Assembly (NCBI RefSeq): GCF_008630635.1
Contig: NZ_CP043869.1
Span: forward strand, 2,417,160 to 2,481,159
DNA from: Neptunomonas concharum
GTDB taxonomy: Bacteria > Pseudomonadota > Gammaproteobacteria > Pseudomonadales > Balneatricaceae
Reading direction: 5' to 3'
Length of the DNA: 64,000 nucleotides
Shown here: positions 44,679 through 52,676 of the stretch, piece by piece
Numbering within the stretch: position 1 is the first letter of the stretch
Layout of the letters: each line of letters starts with the position of its first letter
Notes under the pieces: model-generated
The model's database searches: none
What the model was told of the DNA's origin: nothing
The model's input: only the letters and a program-made list of their open reading frames with translations
Program-made: the position numbers and the translations under genes

Positions 44679-44778
44679 TACACTCCCTCGTGATGTTGCA
44701 TAATTGTGTCAGTATATTAGCGTACTATTGTATAGGAAAGATCTAAATATGGGCTAGTGTTTTGGAAAATTTAGAAAG

Positions 44779-44854
44779 TGGCGTCCCATAGGGGGTTCGA
44801 ACCCCTGTTACCGCCGTGAAAGGGCGGTGTCCTAGACCACTAGACGAATGGGAC
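44779..44854 (-). tRNA. tRNA-Glu (anticodon UUC)
   Basis: On the minus strand, a 76-base cloverleaf: acceptor GTCCCAT/ATGGGAC, anticodon loop CTTTCAC (UUC), T-arm GGGGTTCGAACCCC and encoded CCA. The sequence is identical to the other Glu copies in the array. It is the last tRNA of the lower array and lies inside the lower copy of the 257-base direct repeat. Confidence 0.98.
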
Positions 44855-44864
44855 GTATAAGAAT

Positions 44865-44939
44865 TGGAGCGGGAAACGAGGTTCGAACTCGCGACCCCAA
44901 CCTTGGCAAGGTTGTGCTCTACCACTGAGCTATTCCCGC
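44865..44939 (-). tRNA. tRNA-Gly (anticodon GCC)
   Basis: A 75-base minus-strand cloverleaf: acceptor GCGGGAA/TTCCCGC, D-arm TAGCTCAGTGGTAGAGCA, anticodon loop TTGCCAA (GCC), T-loop GTTCGAAC and encoded CCA. It is located between two Glu copies of the lower array. Confidence 0.98.
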
Positions 44940-44958
44940 AATACTTTCTTTAAGAAAG

Positions 44959-45034
44959 TGGCGTCCCATAGGGGGTTCGAACCCCTGTTACCGCCGTGAA
45001 AGGGCGGTGTCCTAGACCACTAGACGAATGGGAC
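44959..45034 (-). tRNA. tRNA-Glu (anticodon UUC)
   Basis: Identical in sequence to the copy at 44779-44854; 76 bases with encoded CCA. It is the first tRNA behind the promoter at 45060-45088. Confidence 0.98.
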
Positions 45035-45059
45035 GCTGTACCTCATTGAGGAGGCGCAA

Positions 45060-45088
45060 ATATTATTGATTCGACCTTCAGCTGTCAA
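45060..45088 (-). promoter_or_regulatory. strong promoter for the lower tRNA array
   Basis: On the minus strand TTGACA (45083-45088), a 17-base spacer and TAATAT (45060-45065) give a near-consensus sigma-70 promoter, followed by a GC-rich stretch GCGCCTCC at the start region, typical of stringently controlled stable-RNA promoters. It lies 9 bases beyond the stop of the MshQ-like gene and 25 bases before the first tRNA-Glu of the lower array. CCTCAATGAGG can form a small leader hairpin. Confidence 0.85.
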
Positions 45089-45096
45089 GAAAAAAG

Positions 45097-48000
45097 TTAC
45101 TGATGTCGCTGGAAAATCACCTTATCGTGGCTACGGTATTTCCCAAAGTAAATATCTGCAGATGGATCATCATCAAACCCACCAAGACCATTCCAGTCAT
45201 AGCGCAAATAAGGTAAGCGGGATAGATCTACTCCAAGCCCAATAGTCCCATTTTTACCCTCCCCTGGCGCACTCATCTGTAAACCAGCATCCCCAACATC
45301 GACCCTAAAGTCGCTTGCTGGATAGGCAAAGGATGGTGACGTGCTTCCATCAGCCATCAACGACCCCATTTGATCAATAAAACTGACTTCACTATTTAGC
45401 CACGAAGTGCAGCTATCAAGAGTATTCGTTACAAAGTCATTACCATCATAGTATTCCACTGACCAAGGCACTGGCAGAATCTGGGTTTCTGGACCATAGG
45501 CATCGGATAGATGAAGTCGCCCAAATCGCAGCTCCCACACCGGTATACTGCTGACCGTGTAATCACTGCAACTCTCTTCTAGCCAATCACCATCACCATC
45601 TGAATCTACTCGGTAACAAGCACCATCGCTGTCTGTTAAGTCAGGAGAAGGAACCAATAAATCCGTTATACCACTGAAAGGAGCCTCTAGCGCCACGCGT
45701 TGATAAATAATCTCATCACCCGATAAGCGATTCAGACCAATGCCATCATAATTCTGATCAGAACTACCCCAGCTTCCCCCTGTCGCATTAATAACATCAC
45801 TAAAGGTTGCTGCTGCAGTACTCCTATCAATGTAAGCTCTACTTGACCATTGAGGTGACAACTTCCATAAAGCCGCCCCGTAGTTGTTAACGCGTACACC
45901 TGATGCGTTAAAAGCCGTCACCGTCAATTCAGGATCGTCTTGATAGGCAATACGCTTGTCCAGATAATTAAATTGATTCATACCACAATGAGATTGCCAT
46001 TGCGGTGAATTTGCTGCCAGCCCAAAATGCGAAGGTATGAATCGCCCCAAAGGGGTCGACATCACTGCAATCAAATGCCCAAAATAGTTGGTATCTCGTG
46101 TGAATAATTGCAGACTCCCTACTTCTGAGTACGTCACCGCAGTATCGAGTAACTCCCCTCCACTAAAGTCGGTAGAGACATTGAGCCAAGAAGCACTATC
46201 GGCCACAGTTAAGCTTGAAGCCGCCAGATTCAGACTACCAGAACTCCCACCAACAGCTAGGGTAGGTAAAAGCAACTGGGCACCTATTTCTGCCTGGGAG
46301 GGCTGATAATTAGACGTCAGCCGCCCATCCGCACACTGCGCGGATACTTTTAAGTTAAAAGGATTTGCCGCAGCCCAAGTGATCCCTCCGACACTACTTC
46401 CATTATGCAAAAGCGCACCACTTGGCGTTGTCGCTTGCGCCGTCAATTGTGCTGGATAGACTACAAAATCATCCGACCCTGTCAGGATTTTTTGCCCTGC
46501 GGTTAGCGATGCATAAAGCCCCATACGGCCTGCATCTGCATAACGCACCGTCATAGATGCAACACCTTGTGCATTGAAGTTCATCGTAACTGGCGTACCA
46601 GGAGCAGTACCTGCTACGATGTAACTATTACCACTGCTTGTTATTTGCACCGGCTCAGTACCCGAGCTAGGCTGCAGATATTGACTATAAAAGTTAACTG
46701 TTCGACTTCCTGCAACGGCACTGCCGCAACTCAATGTCTCCGGCTGAGTTCTGACCGCACTCACATTAACCGTCACAGATGATTGACAAGATTCCGTATC
46801 CGGCACATCGAACACTAAGCCTGAATCGGAAACACTTAAATTCAAATCTTCAGCATGATTACTATCGCGCTTATCGGTTGCTGTGCCATCGCTTACATCA
46901 AAATTAACCAACTCTGGATCAGTAGCCAGAGAAGGGTAAGAGAACGCCAAAGTAACGCTTGTCTCGCCATTATCCGGGAATTGATAGGTCGCTTGCCCAT
47001 TACCTAAGTCCGTTAATACTCCACTACCCGCTATAACGGACAACCATCGCCCTTTACTTGTACTCGTCGAAATTTGCAGTAACGCATCTTCTGCATCAAC
47101 GGCTAAGTCTCCACTATCATGAGCGGTAAAGGTCACATGCTCAGTTAAACAACTCACTAAAGAACCACTATGAGACACGGAGTAATGATCAACTGATGGT
47201 GGCGGTGTGCAATTACAGGGCCTGACACTGCCATCGTAATTTCTTCCTGCTTGCTCATTAGCAAAAATATCTTCGACCTCAAAGGGAGTTAGCGCCACAT
47301 CAAAAACTTTAACCTCATCAATATCACCATTGAAAAAGCGCGCAGCAACACCTTGATCTTGGCCAATCTGCAACTCCCGATTATTTATGACCAAACCATC
47401 GGGATATGATTGACGAGCCACTTCAACCCCATCTAAATAGATGATTTGCTGATCTGGTTGATAGGTCACTACCACATGATGCCATTGGCCAACACTCACT
47501 TGAGCGCTAGACGTTAAGTTTCGTGTCACACCATTACTATCATTCCACCACCAATATATTTGGCGATTTTGATTGATATGAATTTCATAGTTTGTATCTT
47601 TAGATATGAAGCTTTTTAGCTCCGTCGGGATTGCATCTAACTTGACCCACGCTGTCACAGTGAGACTCGTTGATAAATCAAGCAGCCCGTTATCCGGTAA
47701 ACGAATAAAGTCATCCACACCATCAAACTGAGCCAGACCGCATACTTGACCTCCCACTGTAGATATCACACCATTGACAGAGTATGCATCCAAACTATTA
47801 GGCCCACTATCTACAACATCCTGATTATCGGACCAGTTGCAATCATCCATGTGGTAATTGACAACAGGGGCCGGAAGAATGCAATGTCTCGGGGTTCCAT
47901 CATAGTTATTCCCCGCTCGCTGATTATTGTAAATCTCGGCAATCTGTTGCGTGTTAAGTTCACTTGAGAACAGCATGGGCTCGTCAATCCAACCATCCCA

Positions 48001-49008
48001 GTCCTGACTTAGATCAAAACCACCACCCAATGCATCTTGTTCTTGACCCATCACAACGCTGCCAGGGGACAGATTTAATGGACCTTGAGCAACGCCATAT
48101 CTACAACCTTGAAGTGCACCATCAATATAGAGGCAGTTTTTATCCGCTCGTCTGGTATAGACAAAATGGTGCCATTGGTTATCAGCAAAGTCTGTGACTG
48201 CAAAACCGTTAGCGCCTATGCTAAAAGAGTCGTTTTTCACCAACGGTTGGAAATAGTTACTCCTATCAAACCATAGCAGCAACTCATTACCATGATCCGG
48301 CCCAAAAGCTGAGAGCAATGCTTGTGTATTACGTTCAGATGTCTTACCCCAAACAGAGAATGACATCTCATCTTGACCATGAAAAGCAGCAGAATCTAAA
48401 GAGATAAAATCAGTTAATGTGTCCGGAGTGAAATCTATTGCTCGACACACAACGCCTGCAGCATCAGTATTTAGGGTCGTTCCTGCCTGACCGTGAAAGG
48501 AGTTACCGCTATAATCTTTAATTTCATCGGGTGTGCCGGTCCAAGATAGCTCATCTAGGTGCCAATCAGCTCTAGGGGCGGGTATGACAACTGGGCCAGA
48601 AGGCGTAAATGCCCAGCTAGACCTAAATCCCGGTGCAGTAATGATGTAGTCACTAACAAAACGGATATACATAGCTCCGGAAGAAGCAGAGTATGTACCT
48701 GTCGTTGTACCTGTGATCTGAGCGATTAGTGGTGCAGCGGCACTCGTGCCGTCATATAGATAAAGGTAGTCATATCCAGTTTCTATTGAGGCCGCAGAAA
48801 TAGTTAATGTAACCGTGCCAGCCCCCCCTGGCTGTATCAGAAAGCCACAGCTTTCATTATTGTTATAATTTGCAGTAGTTCCGCCGGAGTCGTATAAATA
48901 TCCAGTGTTAGCAGAGCTTCCTGAAGTTGAGCAAATATTTTCAGCATGGGCCTGCGAGACAATGCAAAATAAAACCCAATATAAACAAAACTGAACTAAT
49001 CTCACCAT
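45097..49008 (-). CDS. large exported MshQ-like protein (CUB, LamG and DUF6701-like)
   Basis: A 1303-residue protein with a signal peptide ending SQAHA. A CUB-like domain (about 25-133; ICSTSGSSANTGYLYDSGG, DYLYLYDG), two LamG/concanavalin-like domains (about 140-375 and 378-600; e.g. FDGVDDFIRLPDNGLL, TVTAWVKLD), and a beta-rich C-terminal half (about 600-1303) of the MshQ/DUF6701 type, with repeated Cys pairs, follow. MshQ is encoded in MSHA pilus clusters; none is near. A surface adhesin or pilus-tip role is inferred. The gene is embedded in a tRNA array and probably has its own promoter near 49035-49045 (-10-like TATACT). Confidence 0.8.
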   Translation of the reverse strand: MVRLVQFCLYWVLFCIVSQAHAENICSTSGSSANTGYLYDSGGTTANYNNNESCGFLIQPGGAGTVTLTISAASIETGYDYLYLYDGTSAAAPLIAQITGTTTGTYSASSGAMYIRFVSDYIITAPGFRSSWAFTPSGPVVIPAPRADWHLDELSWTGTPDEIKDYSGNSFHGQAGTTLNTDAAGVVCRAIDFTPDTLTDFISLDSAAFHGQDEMSFSVWGKTSERNTQALLSAFGPDHGNELLLWFDRSNYFQPLVKNDSFSIGANGFAVTDFADNQWHHFVYTRRADKNCLYIDGALQGCRYGVAQGPLNLSPGSVVMGQEQDALGGGFDLSQDWDGWIDEPMLFSSELNTQQIAEIYNNQRAGNNYDGTPRHCILPAPVVNYHMDDCNWSDNQDVVDSGPNSLDAYSVNGVISTVGGQVCGLAQFDGVDDFIRLPDNGLLDLSTSLTVTAWVKLDAIPTELKSFISKDTNYEIHINQNRQIYWWWNDSNGVTRNLTSSAQVSVGQWHHVVVTYQPDQQIIYLDGVEVARQSYPDGLVINNRELQIGQDQGVAARFFNGDIDEVKVFDVALTPFEVEDIFANEQAGRNYDGSVRPCNCTPPPSVDHYSVSHSGSLVSCLTEHVTFTAHDSGDLAVDAEDALLQISTSTSKGRWLSVIAGSGVLTDLGNGQATYQFPDNGETSVTLAFSYPSLATDPELVNFDVSDGTATDKRDSNHAEDLNLSVSDSGLVFDVPDTESCQSSVTVNVSAVRTQPETLSCGSAVAGSRTVNFYSQYLQPSSGTEPVQITSSGNSYIVAGTAPGTPVTMNFNAQGVASMTVRYADAGRMGLYASLTAGQKILTGSDDFVVYPAQLTAQATTPSGALLHNGSSVGGITWAAANPFNLKVSAQCADGRLTSNYQPSQAEIGAQLLLPTLAVGGSSGSLNLAASSLTVADSASWLNVSTDFSGGELLDTAVTYSEVGSLQLFTRDTNYFGHLIAVMSTPLGRFIPSHFGLAANSPQWQSHCGMNQFNYLDKRIAYQDDPELTVTAFNASGVRVNNYGAALWKLSPQWSSRAYIDRSTAAATFSDVINATGGSWGSSDQNYDGIGLNRLSGDEIIYQRVALEAPFSGITDLLVPSPDLTDSDGACYRVDSDGDGDWLEESCSDYTVSSIPVWELRFGRLHLSDAYGPETQILPVPWSVEYYDGNDFVTNTLDSCTSWLNSEVSFIDQMGSLMADGSTSPSFAYPASDFRVDVGDAGLQMSAPGEGKNGTIGLGVDLSRLPYLRYDWNGLGGFDDDPSADIYFGKYRSHDKVIFQRHQ

Positions 49009-49097
49009 TACTCCATAGCAAACACTCTGAACTCGTTGGATTAGTATAGATAAAAATCAGGCAGATGTGCGAAATGACAGTTGTATCAACCCAAGTA

Positions 49098-49172
49098 TGG
49101 AGCGGGAAACGAGGTTCGAACTCGCGACCCCAACCTTGGCAAGGTTGTGCTCTACCACTGAGCTATTCCCGC
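49098..49172 (-). tRNA. tRNA-Gly (anticodon GCC)
   Basis: Same 75-base sequence as the other Gly copies. It is the last tRNA of the upper array, 90 bases upstream of the MshQ-like gene start. The spacer before it (gaatatgtaactattgctaaagaa) differs from the duplicated ones, so it is outside the 257-base repeat. Confidence 0.98.
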
Positions 49173-49196
49173 GAATATGTAACTATTGCTAAAGAA

Positions 49197-49272
49197 TGGC
49201 GTCCCATAGGGGGTTCGAACCCCTGTTACCGCCGTGAAAGGGCGGTGTCCTAGACCACTAGACGAATGGGAC
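49197..49272 (-). tRNA. tRNA-Glu (anticodon UUC)
   Basis: Identical 76-base tRNA-Glu(UUC) with CCA; third gene of the upper array. Confidence 0.98.
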
Positions 49273-49282
49273 GTATAAGAAT

Positions 49283-49357
49283 TGGAGCGGGAAACGAGGT
49301 TCGAACTCGCGACCCCAACCTTGGCAAGGTTGTGCTCTACCACTGAGCTATTCCCGC
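49283..49357 (-). tRNA. tRNA-Gly (anticodon GCC)
   Basis: Identical 75-base tRNA-Gly(GCC) with CCA; second gene of the upper array. Confidence 0.98.
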
Positions 49358-49376
49358 AATACTTTCTTTAAGAAAG

Positions 49377-49452
49377 TGGCGTCCCATAGGGGGTTCGAAC
49401 CCCTGTTACCGCCGTGAAAGGGCGGTGTCCTAGACCACTAGACGAATGGGAC
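49377..49452 (-). tRNA. tRNA-Glu (anticodon UUC)
   Basis: Identical 76-base tRNA-Glu(UUC) with CCA; first gene of the upper array, behind the promoter at 49490-49518. Confidence 0.98.
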
Positions 49453-49489
49453 GTAATCACAAAGAGGCATTGCCTCAAATGCGGGGCGT

Positions 49490-49518
49490 ATAATATGCTC
49501 GATTAAAAAGATCGTCAA
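49490..49518 (-). promoter_or_regulatory. strong promoter for the upper tRNA array
   Basis: On the minus strand TTGACG (49513-49518), 17-base spacer and TATTAT (49490-49495), followed by the GC-rich discriminator ACGCCCCGC. This is the standard form of a ppGpp-sensitive stable-RNA promoter. GAGGCAATGCCTC (49464-49476) can form a leader hairpin before the first tRNA-Glu. Confidence 0.9.
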
Positions 49519-49585
49519 GCGTTTTTTTCAAACCTTTTTCCTATAAAATCAATTACTTTATTTTTATGAGTTAAGTGTACTGAAT

Positions 49586-50362
49586 ATGACCTCAGCTGAA
49601 ACCGGCATGCTTATCGTTGCAGTAATCGGAGCCCTTGCAGGTACTGCATTCGTCATTCAAGGATTAGAAAACCAACGCCAGCAAAAGAAAGCCATAACTC
49701 AAGCCATCCGATCAGAAATCAGAACAGTTCAGGAGCTAGTTGAGGGGTTAACAGGGCCTTTCATGACTGAGTCACTCTATCGCTTTCTTCATCAGTATAT
49801 GTTGCTGCAATGGAAACGACTTCTGGAGCTAGATCACTCCTCCCATACCCAAACCAGTTTACAAGCCTGTCAGCAAGCGATGTCCTCTCCACCTGCAAAC
49901 TATAACTATCCAGCTGGATCTCTGACACTCTGTTCAGATAGGGCGGCCGCGCTAAAAGCGACTTCAGCCATCAAACTACTCGCTAAGTGGTTAAATGGGT
50001 TATTAAAACAGTCTGCCCAAACCAACAAAAAAGTCATACATGAGCAACTCAAATATGCAAAAATTTGTTATGAAAAGCTCAAAATCGAAGGCATGTTATT
50101 TGATGCAATAGAGTGTGAGCAAACTCGCGGTGCAAGCGTCGCTTTATATCAATACCAGAACTGCTTAAATGCGTTGGAACAACTGGACTATCGACAGCAG
50201 CTTGACCGGCAACTCTACGAGCTGCGCACACATATGGACAATATCGCTGAACCTTCTGAGCAACCAGATTCTGCCGATCCCGAGCAGGCTAATACCGAAC
50301 TCAATGATCCCGATAATCTTCCTGAGGCATCTAGTCAGGATAAAGGAAAACACCTACCATAG
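49586..50362 (+). CDS. membrane-anchored hypothetical protein
   Basis: A 258-residue protein with one N-terminal membrane helix (about 7-27), a helical cytoplasmic body (about 30-215) and an acidic, low-complexity tail rich in Pro, Glu and Asp. Residues KKAITQAIRSEIRTVQELVEGL suggest a coiled helix after the membrane. I recognise no family. It is co-directional with the GST gene 27 bases downstream. Confidence 0.6.
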   Translation: MTSAETGMLIVAVIGALAGTAFVIQGLENQRQQKKAITQAIRSEIRTVQELVEGLTGPFMTESLYRFLHQYMLLQWKRLLELDHSSHTQTSLQACQQAMSSPPANYNYPAGSLTLCSDRAAALKATSAIKLLAKWLNGLLKQSAQTNKKVIHEQLKYAKICYEKLKIEGMLFDAIECEQTRGASVALYQYQNCLNALEQLDYRQQLDRQLYELRTHMDNIAEPSEQPDSADPEQANTELNDPDNLPEASSQDKGKHLP

Positions 50363-50389
50363 AAAAAATAATAAACATTTGGATCTTTT

Positions 50390-51043
50390 ATGAAGCCTAA
50401 AATTTATGGTGCTCCACTCTCTCCTTACGTTCGTAAAGTCCGCCTTTTTTTGGAGACAAAAGGAGTAGAGTACGATAGTAAAATGATCGTTCCCTACGCA
50501 ACACCTGATGATTACAGCGCACTTAACCCACTGAGGCGTGTTCCCGCTCTTGAGTTTGATGGGCAAACACTCGCTGATTCTGCGGTTATCTGCCACTTTC
50601 TTGAGGATAAATTCCCTGAAACAACGTTGATACCCAAAGATGCCTACTTAAGAGCCCGTTGCGCGTGGTTCGAGAAATATGCTGACTATGAGCTAGCTCC
50701 CTTAACCACGTTTACAGCTTTCAAGGAGCGCGTACTGACGCGACTTTCTGGCGGTGAGCCTGATGAAACACGCATTCGCAAAGCGGTCGATTTAAAGCTT
50801 CCTCCCTTATTCGACTATTTAGAAGAGGAGCTATCTGGCAACCACTTTGTTGGTAACAGCTTATCCCTCGCGGATATAGCCATTGCTAGCCAGCTAATTT
50901 CATTTAAGCATTCTGGGGAGCAACTAGACGGCGCTCGCTGGCCTAAGCTTTCGCAATTTCTAGCTACGTTTTGCGGCCGTACCTACGTGCAGCAAATGAT
51001 CGAAAGTGAACAGGCAGCACTCAAAAAGCTACTAGGACATTAA
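50390..51043 (+). CDS. glutathione S-transferase family protein
   Basis: A 217-residue GST. The N-terminal thioredoxin-like domain (about 1-78) has MKPKIYGAPLSPYVRKVRLFLETKGVEYD and LADSAVICHFLEDKFP (glutathione gamma-glutamyl contact). The helical C-terminal domain includes LADIAIASQLISFKHSG. S12 or Y14 may serve as the catalytic residue. The substrate is unknown. It is convergent with, and 4 bases into, the DUF2845 gene. Confidence 0.9.
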   Translation: MKPKIYGAPLSPYVRKVRLFLETKGVEYDSKMIVPYATPDDYSALNPLRRVPALEFDGQTLADSAVICHFLEDKFPETTLIPKDAYLRARCAWFEKYADYELAPLTTFTAFKERVLTRLSGGEPDETRIRKAVDLKLPPLFDYLEEELSGNHFVGNSLSLADIAIASQLISFKHSGEQLDGARWPKLSQFLATFCGRTYVQQMIESEQAALKKLLGH

Positions 51044-51315
51044 CGGTAGGTCCACTTGATATTCACTACCGTTCCGTTTTTGGTATCTATAAACCACTTT
51101 CGGCCATCGAATCGATAGACTAAGCGGGTCACAGAACACGTTCTGCCTGATCCGCAACGAGCCTTCGTTTTATATTTTGTAATCGGTTTACCAAGATGCT
51201 CATAAACTTTTGAGACCTCATCACCAGAAGAGAGCAACTGACCATTTGATAAACGAAGCGCAAAGGCCTGAACAGACCAACATAAGACAAGTAGGGAAAC
51301 CATCATCCTGAACAT
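51040..51315 (-). CDS. DUF2845 exported small protein
   Basis: A 91-residue precursor from ATG 51315, which follows GGAG at six bases; the upstream ATGs are less well placed. A signal peptide ends QAFA, and the mature part carries the DUF2845 pattern: LLSSGDEVSKVYEHLGKPITK, the Cys pair in RCGSGRTCSVTRL, and LVYRFDGRKWFI. It is periplasmic, of unknown function. Confidence 0.82.
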   Translation of the reverse strand: MFRMMVSLLVLCWSVQAFALRLSNGQLLSSGDEVSKVYEHLGKPITKYKTKARCGSGRTCSVTRLVYRFDGRKWFIDTKNGTVVNIKWTYR

Positions 51316-51385
51316 TTTTTTCTCCATCATCCGTGATGTTGATGGTTAGCTTAAAGGCTCAAACAAAAATGTCAATTGGCTGCCT

Positions 51386-52516
51386 TCAAGAAGTTACTGA
51401 GTGTGTAGCAATCGAGCCGACTGATTGGCTACTGTGGCTATCCTCAGCCTGTCTATTTTTCTTACGAAGTAATTCACGATCCACAATAGCATCGGTTAAT
51501 GCAGCCCCTGCCCACATAGCCGCCAAGGCAATCCATGCTGTAATAGAAAATGCAGAACCTCCTGTTAATCCTGCCCCTACTGCGCAACCTCCTGCCAACA
51601 TACCTCCCATACCCATAAAAACTGCACCTACAATGTACCTAACCATACTCTTCCCATCCTGAAAACCTTGCAGTTTCAGTTCTTTAGAAAACAGTGCTGC
51701 TAAGAAAGAGCCAAGGAACACGCCCGGTACTAAGCCAACATCAAAGTCGAGGTCAGCTCCGCCGGGCGTTAAAAGATACATCAACGTATCTGCTGATGGG
51801 CCTGTAAAAGTCATACTTTCAACTTGGGTGGGATTAAATGTCTGATAAGAAAGGTGATAAGTAAACCACCAGCCAGCCACCACCATCGTACCGACCCCTA
51901 AAGAGCCAACCCAGGCCCATAGGCGCAAACGATTTCGAATACCATAAAAAACAGCGACGAGCATGCATGCCAAGCCGACATAGATACCGGTATAAGTTCC
52001 CCACCCTAAAAAAGAGATAAGCTCTAAACCTCCATCATTATGCAGTAACCATGCTCCCGCTAAATTATCTCTGACAGGTGCTAACACCCCACGCAAAGAA
52101 GCTTGGGCTACTGCCGCAAATAAAAGACCAGAAAAGAGCGCTCGCAAATTACCCGTTGCCGCTAGCACTAGCAACCGAGCACCACAACCGCGTGCCAGCA
52201 CCATACCAGCACCGAACATTAACCCGCCAAGAACCGCACCGGATAAACTGCCATAACTGGCTAACATCCTTGAATCCGATATGTCTAACTCCCCTAACGT
52301 AATCAGTGCTTGGGTGCCCGCAACGGCTGCTGAAAAAGTCAGCAACCAGATCGCAACCTTTTCACCAATTTTTCCCCGAGCAAACTCGGCAACAGCCGCT
52401 CTTAAACAAAATCGGCTACGTTGGGCAAATACACCAAATAAAGCGCCTAATACCAAACCACCCAATGCCGTTGTGCCAGCCTCACCAAAACGCGATAGGA
52501 GAAATTCAAAGTCCAA
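51386..52516 (-). CDS. YeeE/YedE-family (sulphur transport) membrane protein
   Basis: A 376-residue protein with about nine hydrophobic helices. Family motifs with conserved cysteines are present: FAQRSRFCLRAAVAEF near the start, GAGMVLARGCGARLLVLAATGNLRA, and GGMLAGGCAVGAGLTGGSAFS. Thiosulphate transporter TsuA (YeeE) uses such cysteines. It stands alone without a TusA/YeeD partner in view. The transport role is a family inference. Confidence 0.85.
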   Translation of the reverse strand: MDFEFLLSRFGEAGTTALGGLVLGALFGVFAQRSRFCLRAAVAEFARGKIGEKVAIWLLTFSAAVAGTQALITLGELDISDSRMLASYGSLSGAVLGGLMFGAGMVLARGCGARLLVLAATGNLRALFSGLLFAAVAQASLRGVLAPVRDNLAGAWLLHNDGGLELISFLGWGTYTGIYVGLACMLVAVFYGIRNRLRLWAWVGSLGVGTMVVAGWWFTYHLSYQTFNPTQVESMTFTGPSADTLMYLLTPGGADLDFDVGLVPGVFLGSFLAALFSKELKLQGFQDGKSMVRYIVGAVFMGMGGMLAGGCAVGAGLTGGSAFSITAWIALAAMWAGAALTDAIVDRELLRKKNRQAEDSHSSQSVGSIATHSVTS

Positions 52517-52576
52517 AGGGCACCTCTAAGCTTTTAGGAATTAACTTATATCTTAAAATTATATAAATTTTTAGAT

Positions 52577-52608
52577 ATAAAAAAGACCTCTTTAGTCATG
52601 AGGCCTCT
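52577..52608 (-). terminator. terminator of the LuxP-kinase operon
   Basis: On the minus strand AGGCCTC pairs with GAGGTCT (one G-U) around ATGACTAAA, and TTTTTTAT follows. It is 70 bases after the kinase stop at 52677 and before the YeeE-like gene. Confidence 0.75.
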
Positions 52609-52676
52609 CTTTGATTGAGGAATCCTACCTTAATAGTTAAAAATGCGACTTGTTTTAGATCAAAAAATAGACAATC

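Larger units (their letters stand above)
44779..45035. repeat. 257-bp direct repeat, copy A (Glu-Gly-Glu)
   Basis: Identical base for base to 49197-49453, including both spacers between tRNA genes (gtataagaat and aatactttctttaagaaag). The match ends sharply at both ends. The two copies bracket the MshQ-like gene, 4418 bases apart, and could recombine. Confidence 0.98.
49197..49453. repeat. 257-bp direct repeat, copy B (Glu-Gly-Glu)
   Basis: Exact copy of 44779-45035. Divergence begins at once on both sides (gaaag versus aagaa before, ctgta versus taatc after), so the duplication has clean ends. Confidence 0.98.

Noticed and set aside
44743-44925. A reading frame through the tRNA genes, repeated at 49152-49343
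   Set aside because: It is only the translated shadow of the duplicated tRNA-Glu/tRNA-Gly sequences. It has no ribosome site or protein-like pattern.
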